Shown one piece after another: positions 27,339 through 35,724 of a stretch of 64,000 bases of DNA. This DNA is from Porticoccaceae bacterium (GTDB lineage Bacteria; Pseudomonadota; Gammaproteobacteria; Pseudomonadales; Porticoccaceae). Below the pieces are notes generated by a model. It was not told the origin of the DNA and did no database searches. It worked only from the letters and a program-made list of their open reading frames with translations. Every line of letters starts with the position of its first letter. Positions within the stretch are counted from its first letter, which is position 1. Where the stretch lies: contig JAGPUQ010000025.1 of NCBI GenBank assembly GCA_018069525.1, positions 1-64,000 of the forward strand, written 5' to 3'. A program made the translations under genes and the position numbers.

Positions 27339-27653
27339 ATGGCTAAATATTTATATGTTTTTCACGGCGGTGGCGCGCCCTCTTCACCCGAAGAAGGCGC
27401 AAAGGTAATGGATGCCTGGGGCAAATGGATGGGTGGGCTGGGTAGTGCATTGGTCGATGGAGGGAATCCCGTCGGCAAATCTTCCACCGTACTGTCAGAC
27501 GGCTCGGTAATCGACAATGGCGGCGCCAACCCGGCCAGTGGTTACAGTTTGGTCGAAGCCTCGGATTTAAACGACGCCTTAGCAAAGGCCAAGGACTGCC
27601 CGATTTTGACTAGTGGCGGTAGCGTCGAAGTCGCCGAAGCGATGGATATGTAA
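27339..27653 (+). CDS. YCII-related (DGPF-type) domain protein
   Basis: About 104 residues from the ATG at 27339, preceded by GGAG at 27327-27330. An upstream in-frame extension lacks a ribosome site. It has the YCII ferredoxin-like fold: KYLYVFHGGG start, then MDAWGKWMGGLGSALVDGGNP (in pieces MDAWGKWM and LVDGGNP), and CPILTSGGSVEVAEAMDM at the end. Related proteins are small stress- or sigma-factor-associated enzymes of mostly unknown reaction. It is divergent from the PucR-type regulator, its probable controller. A hairpin follows the stop. Confidence 0.85.
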   Translation: MAKYLYVFHGGGAPSSPEEGAKVMDAWGKWMGGLGSALVDGGNPVGKSSTVLSDGSVIDNGGANPASGYSLVEASDLNDALAKAKDCPILTSGGSVEVAEAMDM

Positions 27654-27671
27654 TGAACCGTGTTGGGAATT

Positions 27672-27704
27672 GCAATGGGTCCCCGAGTTTGTGTGGCCCA
27701 TTGC
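27672..27704 (+). terminator. Hairpin after the YCII gene
   Basis: GCAATGGG (27672-27679) and CCCATTGC (27697-27704) form an 8-bp perfect stem with a 17-nt loop 19 bp after the stop. There is no T-run, so it is a weak terminator or an mRNA 3' stabiliser. Confidence 0.4.
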
Positions 27705-27714
27705 GATGCTTGAC

Positions 27715-27859
27715 GATATTCGGCGACGATATTCGGGGTCACCAGCGATATTCGGGGTCAGAGTACCACGATATTCGGGGTCATGTCGATATTCGGCGAT
27801 ATTCGGGGTCAGAGTACAATTTGTCATGAGATATTTAAAGATATTCGGAGTCAGAGTAC
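27715..27859 (+). repeat. Cluster of seven REP-like units upstream of the transposase
   Basis: GATATTCGG occurs seven times, at 27715, 27728, 27747, 27770, 27788, 27798 and 27840. Five continue as GGGTCA (or AGTCA in the last), and three carry the full core GGGTCAGAGTAC or its variant (27747, 27798, 27840). The last two full copies are followed by AATTTGTCA. Confidence 0.9.
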
Positions 27860-27927
27860 AATTTGTCAGACTAGTTGTTGCTTGATTCAAACCTATATTA
27901 AATCTTTCAAGGATGAAGGAGAAGAAC

Positions 27928-28623
27928 ATGGCAAGGTTGCCACGGTTAGATTTAGAAAACGTACCTCAACACGTGATACAACGAGGTAATAACAAGGATG
28001 TGTGTTTTGCATCGAACACCGATTATGCCGCTTATGCCCATTGGCTAAAGCTTGCAGCAAAAAAATATTCGGTAGATGTTCACGCTTGGGTATTTATGAC
28101 TAACCATGTGCATTTGCTGGTCACCCCAAAGCATAAAGGTGGCGTGTCCAAAATGATGCAATCACTGGGCAGACAATACGTACGATATTTTAATTTCACC
28201 TACCAACGAACTGGCACCTTATGGGAAGGCCGGTTTAAGGCATGCCTGATTGACAGTGAAGCTTACTTGTTAGCCTGTTATCGCTATATAGAACTCAATC
28301 CTGTCAGAGCAAGAATGGTGAGTGATCCCGGTGAATATCAATGGTCGAGTTATGGTGTCAACGCTTTGGGTAGGGATTCAACTTTGTGTGCGCCACATGT
28401 TCTATATCTTGGGCTTGGCTTAAGCAAAAATGAACGATTAGCAAATTATAAAAAATTGTTTGTTCAAGCATTGGATGACCATTTTCTTGATGACTTAAGA
28501 AATGCCACAAGTAAGGGATTAGTGCTTGGAAGACAAGATTTTATTGAGAAAATTGAATACTTGAGTAATCGAAGAGCAAGATCAGGGAAAGCAGGCAGAC
28601 CGAAGAAAGAAATAGTACTCTGA
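27928..28623 (+). CDS. REP-associated tyrosine transposase (Y1 HUH family)
   Basis: About 231 residues from the ATG at 27928, with AAGGAG upstream. The HUH metal motif is MTNHVHLLV (about 52-60), and the nucleophile Tyr lies in YRYIELNPVRARMV (about 115-128). Together they define the IS200-related single-strand endonuclease domain. The C terminus is basic (RRARSGKAGRPKK). It should cut and join REP-type hairpins rather than move as an ordinary IS. Flanked by GGGTCAGAGTAC repeats in inverted orientation. The stop codon itself lies inside the right-hand repeat. Confidence 0.92.
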   Translation: MARLPRLDLENVPQHVIQRGNNKDVCFASNTDYAAYAHWLKLAAKKYSVDVHAWVFMTNHVHLLVTPKHKGGVSKMMQSLGRQYVRYFNFTYQRTGTLWEGRFKACLIDSEAYLLACYRYIELNPVRARMVSDPGEYQWSSYGVNALGRDSTLCAPHVLYLGLGLSKNERLANYKKLFVQALDDHFLDDLRNATSKGLVLGRQDFIEKIEYLSNRRARSGKAGRPKKEIVL

Positions 28624-28683
28624 CCCTAATTTTCCTCTGACCCTAATTTTCAAGAAAGAAATAGTACTCTGACCCTAATTTTC
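28603..28683 (+). repeat. Duplicated 3' end of the transposase gene
   Basis: A 32-bp segment covering the last codons, the stop and the following bases (28603-28634) recurs at 28652-28683. Within it CTCTGACCCTAATTTTC (17 bp) appears three times (28618, 28635, 28667), the first and third preceded by GTA. The TGA of the first copy is the transposase stop. Confidence 0.9.
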
Positions 28684-28701
28684 TAATTTTCCTGTTAATT
28701 G

Positions 28702-28777
28702 CCTTTGTTTATGGGTACTTAAACGACTCTTGCTCATTAAACCATCCTAGATAATTTTATTTATCCAGGACAACCCC
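28702..28777 (-). mobile_element. Insertion-sequence left-end relic A (IS1595-like)
   Basis: On the minus strand an inverted-repeat-like tip GGGGTTGTCC (28768-28777) is followed by a CCTGGATAA...TTATCTAGG hairpin, then ATG (28735-28737) opening a frame MSKSRLSTHKQRQL that stops after 20 codons. The K-S-R-L-S-x-x-K-Q start is what I associate with IS1595-group transposases. The gene breaks off after KQR. About 85% identical to relic B. The gap 28684-28939 holds this relic and a terminator only. Confidence 0.55.
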
Positions 28778-28892
28778 TTATTTTTTATAAAAGTACCCGT
28801 CAAACTATGGCAGGTTCAACCGGGCCCCGATTTCCTGCCATTTGTCGCGCAAGATCGGTTAGTTATAACCCTCTAACCTGGTAAGACAAAAA

Positions 28893-28922
28893 AAGGGAGG
28901 AGCTCTTACGAGCTCCTCCCTT
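28893..28922 (-). terminator. Rho-independent terminator after the PKD-repeat gene
   Basis: GGGAGGAGCTC (28895-28905) and GAGCTCCTCCC (28910-28920) form an 11-bp perfect stem with a 4-nt loop. On the minus strand it is followed by T7. It ends the gene at 28940. Confidence 0.92.
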
Positions 28923-28939
28923 ATAGTGCCTACCCCTGA

Positions 28940-30997
28940 TTAATTCGTCGAGTCGTATAACTCGCCGCCATCAATGGCAACGCTTTTCTTGTTATGTGGC
29001 ACACACACGTCCACGGTGCCCGAGGCACTACCTTCGAAGTCCGACGCCGTGAAATTGATGTGATAAACGCGGCCATCACCTGTGCCCGAACGCTCGGCGC
29101 GCAGGGACACCGTACCGTCGCTATTGATGATTGCGTCAACCGCTGTGTCACCATCGCCCAGACCATTAGTCGCCTCGTCCTGGGTAACACTATCGATCGT
29201 AAAAACCGCGTTATCGTCTGGATCACTCACACCGGTGATACCAACCGCCACGAGCTTGTGGTTAGGCGGCCAGAGGCAATCGACCGTCGGCTGCGCTGCA
29301 GAGACCAGAGGCGGATCATTCGCATTCTGAACATGAACAACCACCTGGCTAGTTGCCGTGCCCCCGAAACCATCATCAACCATCAGTTGGAACGTGAGAT
29401 CCTCACCACCGGACATAACAAATGGTGCCGTAAAGCTCGGCGACGCTGTAGCCCCATCTATAAGGGCAACCGATGCACCACCGACCTGAGTCCATGCATA
29501 GGTCAGGGCGTCGCTGTCAGGATCACTACTAGCGCTTGCGTTCAACAGGACATTACCATTTTCATTGATGGTCTGATCTGGGCCCGCATTGGCAATCGGA
29601 TCATTGTTTACATTCGTGATTTCGACCGTCACAGCGTCCACGACATCTTCGAATCCGAAACCAGAAGCCGGAGCATCCGCCGGGAAACCATCGTCGACAG
29701 TCAGCGTGAAACCAAGTGTGGCCACGACACCAGGTGCGCCGCCGTCACCACCGCTCGGAGCGCTGAAACTCGGATAGGCCGTGTCTGCACCAGTAATAGT
29801 CACTAGCGGACCACTGGTCTGTACCCACTGATAAGTAATGGGATCGTCGTCGATGTCGAAGCTGTCCGAGCCGTTGAGTATTACCGGCGAACCTTCAGCA
29901 ATCGACTTGTCAATGCCTGCGTCGGCCACGGGGGTGTGGTTGATATTGACAACGGTAATGCTGACTTGATCGGTGTTGATTTCGCCACCATTAGTAAAGG
30001 TCAATTCAAAGGTAAGTGTCGCACCTCCGGGCGCGACGGCTGGAGCGGTAAAACTTGGCTGGCTCGTATCGGCGCCTAAAAGCGTCACATTCGGACCACC
30101 AACCTGTACCCAGCTCAACGTGCCTCCGACAGGAAGACTCCCACTTCCATCAAGGGTGACGCCTTGAAATTCGTTCACGGTCTGGTCTGGACCGGCGTCA
30201 GCAGTAGCCAGAGGCGTGGTGGTAAAGCCACTATAACGGACTACATCTTGTGAAAAATTGTAGAAGGCCAACCTACCATTGTTGAATGCACCATTGAGAT
30301 CAATTTCGAGCACACCATCCACAAATACCTTCAGCGAACTAGCGGTAAATTCGAAACTGAACGTGTATTCCCTATTAGAAACCCAAGCGGTATTTCCCAG
30401 TGTCAGAGCCCGCTGCAATTCAGTAAGCCCTTGCCCAGACGGTGAGCAAGAAGCGTTATCGTCTGTGTGCCCCCAGATCTCGTCCGAAGTCGGTATACCA
30501 GTTACGCGAGAAACAGCCAGTCCAGCCGCCGCAGTGTGCCCGGGCGTGCAAGAGGGGGCGGGAAAGTCAAAGGTTTGATTTCCTCCCTTCCAGTCAACCA
30601 GCAGGTAATTCGCGTTAGTGTTTATCGGATCACCAGGCAGGATGCCCAGAGCAAAACCAATGTAATCGTCGTCACCCGTGGGAAGAACTTCGATCTTGCC
30701 TTGGACAACGCTACCAAAAGCGTCGAAATCACTTATGAAAAACGTAGCCTCCCCATTATTTACCTGTGAGACATTGAGGTTACCTGGTTCGAGAACCCAC
30801 TCACTAGGATCAACAAATGATTCCGAAGAGTAGGATTCAGCAGTCCATGTACTAAGATCAACATCAGCCGCCTGGGCGGGATTAGTCGTTATGGTAGCTA
30901 TAGCCATAATCGCTAGCCCCGCAATGCTCGTTAGCTTTTTCTTCGCACGACCGAGATTCCGCACGGCCTGCCTATCAAGAATGGTTTGTATTTTCAT
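28940..30997 (-). CDS. Secreted multidomain protein with PKD-like repeats
   Basis: About 685 residues from the ATG at 30995-30997, which has AAGGAAAGG upstream; an in-frame extension lacks one. Signal peptide (LTSIAGLAIMAIATITTNPAQA, split at IMA). Residues about 50-235 resemble the thrombospondin C-terminal/lectin-like sandwich (DDDYIGFALGI, YLLVDWKGG). Three PKD/Ig-like domains follow, each opening with A-x-AG-x-D (ADAGPDQTVNE, ADAGIDKSIAEG, ANAGPDQTINEN). A C-terminal module has DCLWPPNHKLVAVGI and ends CVPHNKK. No LPxTG or PEP anchor is seen. It is likely extracellular or cell-surface, in calcium-dependent adhesion or glycan binding. Confidence 0.88.
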   Translation of the reverse strand: MKIQTILDRQAVRNLGRAKKKLTSIAGLAIMAIATITTNPAQAADVDLSTWTAESYSSESFVDPSEWVLEPGNLNVSQVNNGEATFFISDFDAFGSVVQGKIEVLPTGDDDYIGFALGILPGDPINTNANYLLVDWKGGNQTFDFPAPSCTPGHTAAAGLAVSRVTGIPTSDEIWGHTDDNASCSPSGQGLTELQRALTLGNTAWVSNREYTFSFEFTASSLKVFVDGVLEIDLNGAFNNGRLAFYNFSQDVVRYSGFTTTPLATADAGPDQTVNEFQGVTLDGSGSLPVGGTLSWVQVGGPNVTLLGADTSQPSFTAPAVAPGGATLTFELTFTNGGEINTDQVSITVVNINHTPVADAGIDKSIAEGSPVILNGSDSFDIDDDPITYQWVQTSGPLVTITGADTAYPSFSAPSGGDGGAPGVVATLGFTLTVDDGFPADAPASGFGFEDVVDAVTVEITNVNNDPIANAGPDQTINENGNVLLNASASSDPDSDALTYAWTQVGGASVALIDGATASPSFTAPFVMSGGEDLTFQLMVDDGFGGTATSQVVVHVQNANDPPLVSAAQPTVDCLWPPNHKLVAVGITGVSDPDDNAVFTIDSVTQDEATNGLGDGDTAVDAIINSDGTVSLRAERSGTGDGRVYHINFTASDFEGSASGTVDVCVPHNKKSVAIDGGELYDSTN

Positions 30998-31479
30998 GTT
31001 ACCTTTCCTTTTAATTTTATTTAATGGTGCTGCTTCTAGAGAGTCACACTGTTTTTGCCGGGGATTCCGTCCTGAACGTTGAATACTCATGCTACTTCCG
31101 ATAAAACTGCAGATCAATGATCTGTGTATCGAGCGCGGTACGGAGCACCTACTGGATTAAATGCTCGTCGACCAACATCCTAATGGCTTTCCAGGGGCCT
31201 TTAGGTTGGCACGCTGGAGACCAACCGGTCAACTTGCGCAAATACCACCGGCCTGTTACGTTAAGCCATTTACTTAAGCGCTCTAAGCGATGGCATCGCT
31301 ATACAAAAATATCTGAATTAACAGCGCACGGGAATAAAACAGGGCCATAAGAAAATCGGGGGTAAGTCTTGCTTTTTATTTTTATAATACGGCTGATCCG
31401 CGAATAATAATGCCCGTTTTTTAGCAATCTCACAAAGCCTTATTCGACACCACGACGCCATTACTATCGGCATAGACTA
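30998..31479. other. Non-coding gap upstream of the PKD-repeat gene
   Basis: 480 bp without a supportable gene. It holds the promoter side of the PKD-repeat gene and a small GGTTGG / CCAACC hairpin (about 31205-31227). Short frames here show no family resemblance and no ribosome sites. Confidence 0.6.
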
Positions 31480-31711
31480 TTCACCAGGCGTAAAGGTCAC
31501 GCCTTCCTTGCCGGGCTGTCCCGGCGCTGACCCCAGCCATCTATCCCTCGATGACAACTCCGACTGGGTTTGCGCCTGCCTCGATTTAATTGAACAAGCC
31601 GGGCTCACCGGTGCCGATATGACTGGAGCCTGTCTCGGCGGCAGCTTGCTGGCCGACCTTGCCGCCCACTCACCGCGAAGCGTGGGTCGTTTGGCGTTAA
31701 TCGCACCCTTT
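31480..31711 (+). pseudogene. Alpha/beta-hydrolase fragment, truncated at both ends
   Basis: The frame reads VKVTPSLPGCPGADPSHL, then a helix (CACLDLIEQAGL) and the nucleophile elbow MTGACLGGSLLADLAAHSP, then LALIAPF. This is the middle of an alpha/beta hydrolase (VxxPSxPGxGxS ... GxSxGG ... LxLIAPF). The nucleophile position is Cys rather than Ser. The N-terminal strands, the His/Asp part and a start codon are missing. It breaks exactly where relic B of the insertion sequence begins, so insertion destroyed the gene. Confidence 0.75.
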
Positions 31712-31783
31712 GTTTATAGATGCTTAAACGACTCTTTCTCGTTAATCCATCCTAGATAATTTTACTTATCCAGGACAGCCCCC
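31709..31783 (-). mobile_element. Insertion-sequence left-end relic B (IS1595-like)
   Basis: Minus strand: tip GGGGGCTGTCC (31773-31783), the CCTGGATAA...TTATCTAGG hairpin, then a frame in which ATG has become ACG and which reads RKSRLSIYKQR before running into the hydrolase remnant. It aligns with relic A at about 85% over roughly 76-88 bp, in the same orientation, and breaks off at the same codon. Confidence 0.55.
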
Positions 31784-31921
31784 TATTTTTTATTGATTCC
31801 GCCAATAAGATCGGCGGTATTTTTGTATAAATTTCTCCTGAAATAATAATCTTCCCAATAAGCACAAATTTTGATCCCAACCGTTTCTTAAATACTAGCT
31901 TTCGCCAAAAAAAGTCCGGCC

Positions 31922-32617
31922 TTAAGCAGAACAAATTTTACGTTTTGTTTTAATTTCCGCAGCAATCAAGTCACAAAAAACCATTCGTCGACCTGCATCA
32001 ACTGCGCGGCTTTCTAACCAACGGGCCTGACTGTGACTGAAGTCGACAGTACGTCGAACAGACTCCACCACCCGCTCTTTGGTTTCCTTATCAAGATCAA
32101 ACCAGGTGATTAAGCCCATTTCAGCTATACCCTTATTCGACTTTATCCGCCAGGGCCCCAATTCTGCTGAACGACGTAAAGCTGTTACAAACTCCTCATC
32201 AATCTCTCGCAGCCTCATCTTAGTGTAGGCTAAGCTCACCCAGGTATCGGGCCACATCGGTCTTGTCGCTACTGACTGGCGATACGCATCCAAAGCCTGT
32301 TGCCTGGACTCAGTTGCTGCCTCATCTCCAAAGGCTTGCTGAAACTGTTTCCACTCCCAGACTCGCCCTAAACGGTCATAGTAATCCGCGTTAGAGCCGG
32401 GGTGAAGTGCGATGGCATTGCTCGCAGCATCAAATGCGACCTGCCAGGCGACGGCATCGGGCTCCACCTTTTTTGCTTCCCAATCCAGTAAAAACGTATT
32501 CAACTGCTTAGCCCAAAGTGCAGAAAGCATAATTCTGCCTGAGTAGTACACAAGCACCAGGCTGAAACACAACAATAAATAAAACGAGTATTTACGCATG
32601 GCCAGTAATGTCTTCAT
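31922..32617 (-). CDS. VpsP-like exopolysaccharide accessory protein
   Basis: 231 residues: one N-terminal membrane helix (about 9-32, YSFYLLLCFSLVLVYYSG) and a periplasmic helical body with TPR-like pairs (DYYDRLGRVWEWKQF, ALDAYRQSVATRPMWPDTWVSLA in pieces). It resembles the VpsP family found in Vibrio-type exopolysaccharide clusters. That assignment rests on length, topology and position next to the phosphatase and kinase genes. It is the last gene of the 31.9-36.3 kb export operon; its start lies 9 bp after the phosphatase stop. Confidence 0.65.
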   Translation of the reverse strand: MKTLLAMRKYSFYLLLCFSLVLVYYSGRIMLSALWAKQLNTFLLDWEAKKVEPDAVAWQVAFDAASNAIALHPGSNADYYDRLGRVWEWKQFQQAFGDEAATESRQQALDAYRQSVATRPMWPDTWVSLAYTKMRLREIDEEFVTALRRSAELGPWRIKSNKGIAEMGLITWFDLDKETKERVVESVRRTVDFSHSQARWLESRAVDAGRRMVFCDLIAAEIKTKRKICSA

Positions 32618-32626
32618 AAGAAGAAC

Positions 32627-33349
32627 TTAAAAGTGACACTCGGCAATCTGCCAGGGGTTGTCCTGCACTAATTTATGCGCGGCTTCCTCACCAATAATCT
32701 CGACCGTCGCCGCTAAGCCCTCGGTCAAAATCGGAGGTCGATGGTTAATATTATGTGCATCCGACGCCAACACTGTCACCAGTCCTTGCTCAAGTAACTC
32801 CGCAGCAAATTTACGCACTGGCTTGCCAAAGCGTCCGGCAACAGAACCAGCCGTAAGCTGCAGCAAGCAGCCTTGCTCAAGAAAGGGTTTTAACTTTGAG
32901 GGTTTGGCTAATAAGCCTTTGTTGCGTTCTGGGTGGGCGATCATGGGCACAATGTCGCGTGCGATTAACCAGGCCGTGAGTTGTTCGGCTGCAAACGGTA
33001 TCGCCCCGTGGGGGAATTCCAGCAACAACACTTTTTTGCCTTGCCACTGCCCGAGCATAGGAACACTACCAGCAGCAACGTCCGGCATCCATTCAGTGTC
33101 GAAACGCACCTCGGCCGCGGTGGCAATTTGTAAATCTACCCCATGCTCCCGAAGCGCCCCCTCAAACACCTGTTTAGCAGCGGCAATCGTACTGATTGTA
33201 TTGTCGTGTCGACCGAGATGAATATGAGGAGTGCACACCAGATGGGTAATGCCGTCTGTGACGGCAATTTTAGCTAGCTTTATTGAGGTATCGACATCCG
33301 CCGCACCATCGTCAATACCCGGTAACAGATGGTTATGAATATCAATCAT
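32627..33349 (-). CDS. CpsB/CapC-type tyrosine-protein phosphatase (PHP fold)
   Basis: 240 residues with the PHP metal-binding motifs: MIDIHNHLLPGIDDGA at the N terminus, CTPHIHLGRH (about 39-48), AEVRFD, and DAHNINHRPP near 195. It dephosphorylates the C-terminal tyrosine cluster of the co-polymerase kinase, resetting polymer export. It lies 21 bp downstream of the Wzc-like gene on the same strand, the usual pairing. Confidence 0.93.
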   Translation of the reverse strand: MIDIHNHLLPGIDDGAADVDTSIKLAKIAVTDGITHLVCTPHIHLGRHDNTISTIAAAKQVFEGALREHGVDLQIATAAEVRFDTEWMPDVAAGSVPMLGQWQGKKVLLLEFPHGAIPFAAEQLTAWLIARDIVPMIAHPERNKGLLAKPSKLKPFLEQGCLLQLTAGSVAGRFGKPVRKFAAELLEQGLVTVLASDAHNINHRPPILTEGLAATVEIIGEEAAHKLVQDNPWQIAECHF

Positions 33350-33370
33350 CGCATGGGCCTGATTATGCCC

Positions 33371-35659
33371 TCACGCTTTGGTATTACTACTGTAACCGTA
33401 ATAATCATAATGATTACTAAAACTATAACCATATTTTTGCGCTTTACTAATGTCTACCTGATTCAACACAACTCCCGCCACTGGAGCATTGCTTTGCAAC
33501 AACTGCCCCATACCCTTCTTAGCGATCGGCACCGTAGTATCGTCGGACTTAATCACATAAATTACGGCATTGGCAAAAGTAGACAAGACCAGAGCATCGC
33601 TGACTGCCTGTACCGGCGGAGAATCTATCACGATTCGGTCGTATTTTTGATCCAAAACCCCAAGTAACTTGGCAAATCGCCGGGAAGACAACAACTCCAA
33701 TGGGTTGGGCGGAACAATACCAGCACAAATCACATCAATACCTCCGACCGAGTGGGTACACTCATCCACAGTCGCGGTCTCCGCCACGAGATTAGCCAGG
33801 CCCGGCGTTTCGATGGGAAAGCCAAAATTCGCAGCCACGCTGGGCTTGCGCATATCGGCATCAATTAATAATACCCGTTCCATTTTTCCTAATGAGAAAG
33901 CAAGATTTGATGCCACACTACTTTTGCCTTCTTTCGGTATTGACGACGTCACTACGAGTATTTTATGGGGGTTATCGATCCCCGACAACACCACGCCGGT
34001 ACGAATGGATCGAACAGATTCTGTAAACGACTTTTCGTTATCTTCTACCGACAGCTTAGCGATCACACTCGGTGTGTTTATTTCCATAAGAGGTAAAATG
34101 CCGAGCACCGGCAGGTGCAGATGACTCTCGACATCTTCAGTGCGCTTAAAAGTGTTGTTTAAGGCATCAAGTAACAGCGTCATGCCGACACCAAACATAA
34201 ATGCCAAAAATCCCGCTAGGGCAACCATCAATTTCTTTCTGGGCTTAAACGGTCTCGTGGGAACCACCGCCATTTCAACCACTCGGGCATTAGTTGCTTC
34301 GATGTCCGAGGTCGCCGAGGTTTCTTTTAAGCGCGTTAGAAACGTTTCATACAGTGAACGGTTAGCATCAACCTCACGCTGCAATCCACTCAGTTTAAAT
34401 TCCTTACGCTTAATGCTTTGGATATCACCCTTACTTTGTTCTACCGACGACGTTAGTGATCTTTCCGATGATCGTGCCAACTGATAGCTACGCTCGATCG
34501 CAGATACCACCGCGGCAACTTGAGCCTTAAGGTTGGTCGTGGCGGTTTTGAGATCAGAGCGAGCGGCCTGCATTTTTGGATGCTTTTCACCATAGCGGCG
34601 AGATAACTCCTCCACTTTGGTGCTGGCCCTGGCTTCATCGGCTTTAAATATTTGGACCAATTCGTTACTAATCACCACCGGTACCGTCGCCTGACTGCGC
34701 CATCCCGATGATTTCATCGATTGAATTTGACGATACGCACTTTCTGCCCCGGCTCGCTGCTGACGAGCATCCGCCAAACTCCGGCTAATCAGGTCTAATT
34801 CTCCGGAGCTGACACTGGTGATACCTTCTAGATCAAGCAGGTTTTCTTGTTCTCGGTAGGCTTGCAGCTTTAGTTCCGATTCTGCCAGTTCGCCTTTTAA
34901 TTCCAGCAAGCGCTGGTTCATCCAACTGGTGGCTGTTAAGGTCATGCTGACACGAGCCTCGAGCTGGCCACTAATATAGCCGCTAGCCAAAGCATTCGCT
35001 GCTGCGGTGGCCATAACGGGGTCTTTCATTGCAACAGACACCATTACTAGCTGGGTTTTAGAAACGGGGGTAATTTCAATACGCCCCATTAAACCCGCCA
35101 CCACTGCATCGTTAATTTTCTGCTCTTCAGACAAAGCAGGAGACGGCACAAGATGTTCCGGCTGGGTGACGGGCAGGTATTTAGTCAACGACGAGAAAAT
35201 CGCCCCGAAATTTATCAATGGTTCTGGTTGTTGACGTGGGTCAAGTTCAAAGTGATGATTTAGATCCAGTTGTGCAACCACTCTTTTAGCCAGGTCGCGC
35301 GATTTTAATAACTCAAATTGGGTTAACAGGTATTCGCGATACGCACCATCAGCCCCAAACATTTGCTCAATGGAAACCACCTGAGCTTCTTCTCGCCCCA
35401 CTAGCAAGGTCGCGCTCGAACGGTAGACTGGCGTTAAACTTAGAGCGATCAATGTGGTCAACATCACCACAACGGTGGTGAGTGAAATAATCGCCCATCT
35501 ACGCCGATAAAGAGTTAGCCACAACGCCCGAAGATCAATGACCTCGTCATCGACTTGATCATCGAAAAAAGTTCTATCCGCATTTCTCTTTCTAAACTCA
35601 CTATCCGAAGCCCGATTCCGAGCAAAGAATTTATCGTCGTCCGAGGAAGCCTTATCCAT
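33371..35659 (-). CDS. Wzc-like polysaccharide co-polymerase/tyrosine autokinase
   Basis: 762 residues: an N-terminal Wzz domain with TM1 (about 53-75), a long periplasmic coiled coil (about 200-440), a GNVR-type segment, TM2 (about 475-498), then the BY-kinase with Walker A SSIPKEGKSSVASNLA (about 575-590), LLIDADMRKP (Walker A') and RIVIDSPPVQ. The C terminus is the tyrosine cluster (Tyr in KYGYSFSNHYDYYGYS). It sets chain length and drives export with the Wza-like protein. Upstream of its phosphatase. Confidence 0.96.
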   Translation of the reverse strand: MDKASSDDDKFFARNRASDSEFRKRNADRTFFDDQVDDEVIDLRALWLTLYRRRWAIISLTTVVVMLTTLIALSLTPVYRSSATLLVGREEAQVVSIEQMFGADGAYREYLLTQFELLKSRDLAKRVVAQLDLNHHFELDPRQQPEPLINFGAIFSSLTKYLPVTQPEHLVPSPALSEEQKINDAVVAGLMGRIEITPVSKTQLVMVSVAMKDPVMATAAANALASGYISGQLEARVSMTLTATSWMNQRLLELKGELAESELKLQAYREQENLLDLEGITSVSSGELDLISRSLADARQQRAGAESAYRQIQSMKSSGWRSQATVPVVISNELVQIFKADEARASTKVEELSRRYGEKHPKMQAARSDLKTATTNLKAQVAAVVSAIERSYQLARSSERSLTSSVEQSKGDIQSIKRKEFKLSGLQREVDANRSLYETFLTRLKETSATSDIEATNARVVEMAVVPTRPFKPRKKLMVALAGFLAFMFGVGMTLLLDALNNTFKRTEDVESHLHLPVLGILPLMEINTPSVIAKLSVEDNEKSFTESVRSIRTGVVLSGIDNPHKILVVTSSIPKEGKSSVASNLAFSLGKMERVLLIDADMRKPSVAANFGFPIETPGLANLVAETATVDECTHSVGGIDVICAGIVPPNPLELLSSRRFAKLLGVLDQKYDRIVIDSPPVQAVSDALVLSTFANAVIYVIKSDDTTVPIAKKGMGQLLQSNAPVAGVVLNQVDISKAQKYGYSFSNHYDYYGYSSNTKA

Positions 35660-35724
35660 TTTAAAATCTTCCCATCTTATAATTTTTCCATCTTATAATT
35701 GTTCGCTTTTAAAGCATGCTTATG

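Larger units (their letters stand above)
27715..28683 (+). mobile_element. REP-associated tyrosine transposase unit with inverted ends
   Basis: The unit is a transposase gene bracketed by GGGTCAGAGTAC on the left (27755-27766, 27806-27817; variant at 27848-27859) and its exact reverse complement GTACTCTGACCC on the right (28615-28626, 28664-28675). This is the REPtron/RAYT arrangement in which a single-copy transposase sits among the short repeats it acts on. Confidence 0.8.

Noticed and set aside
28940-29050. Sortase or PEP-CTERM anchor on the PKD-repeat protein
   Set aside because: No LPxTG or PEP motif followed by a hydrophobic helix at the C terminus.
31117-31350. 77-codon frame upstream of the hydrolase remnant
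   Set aside because: No ribosome site, no domain, and unusual composition; treated as non-coding.
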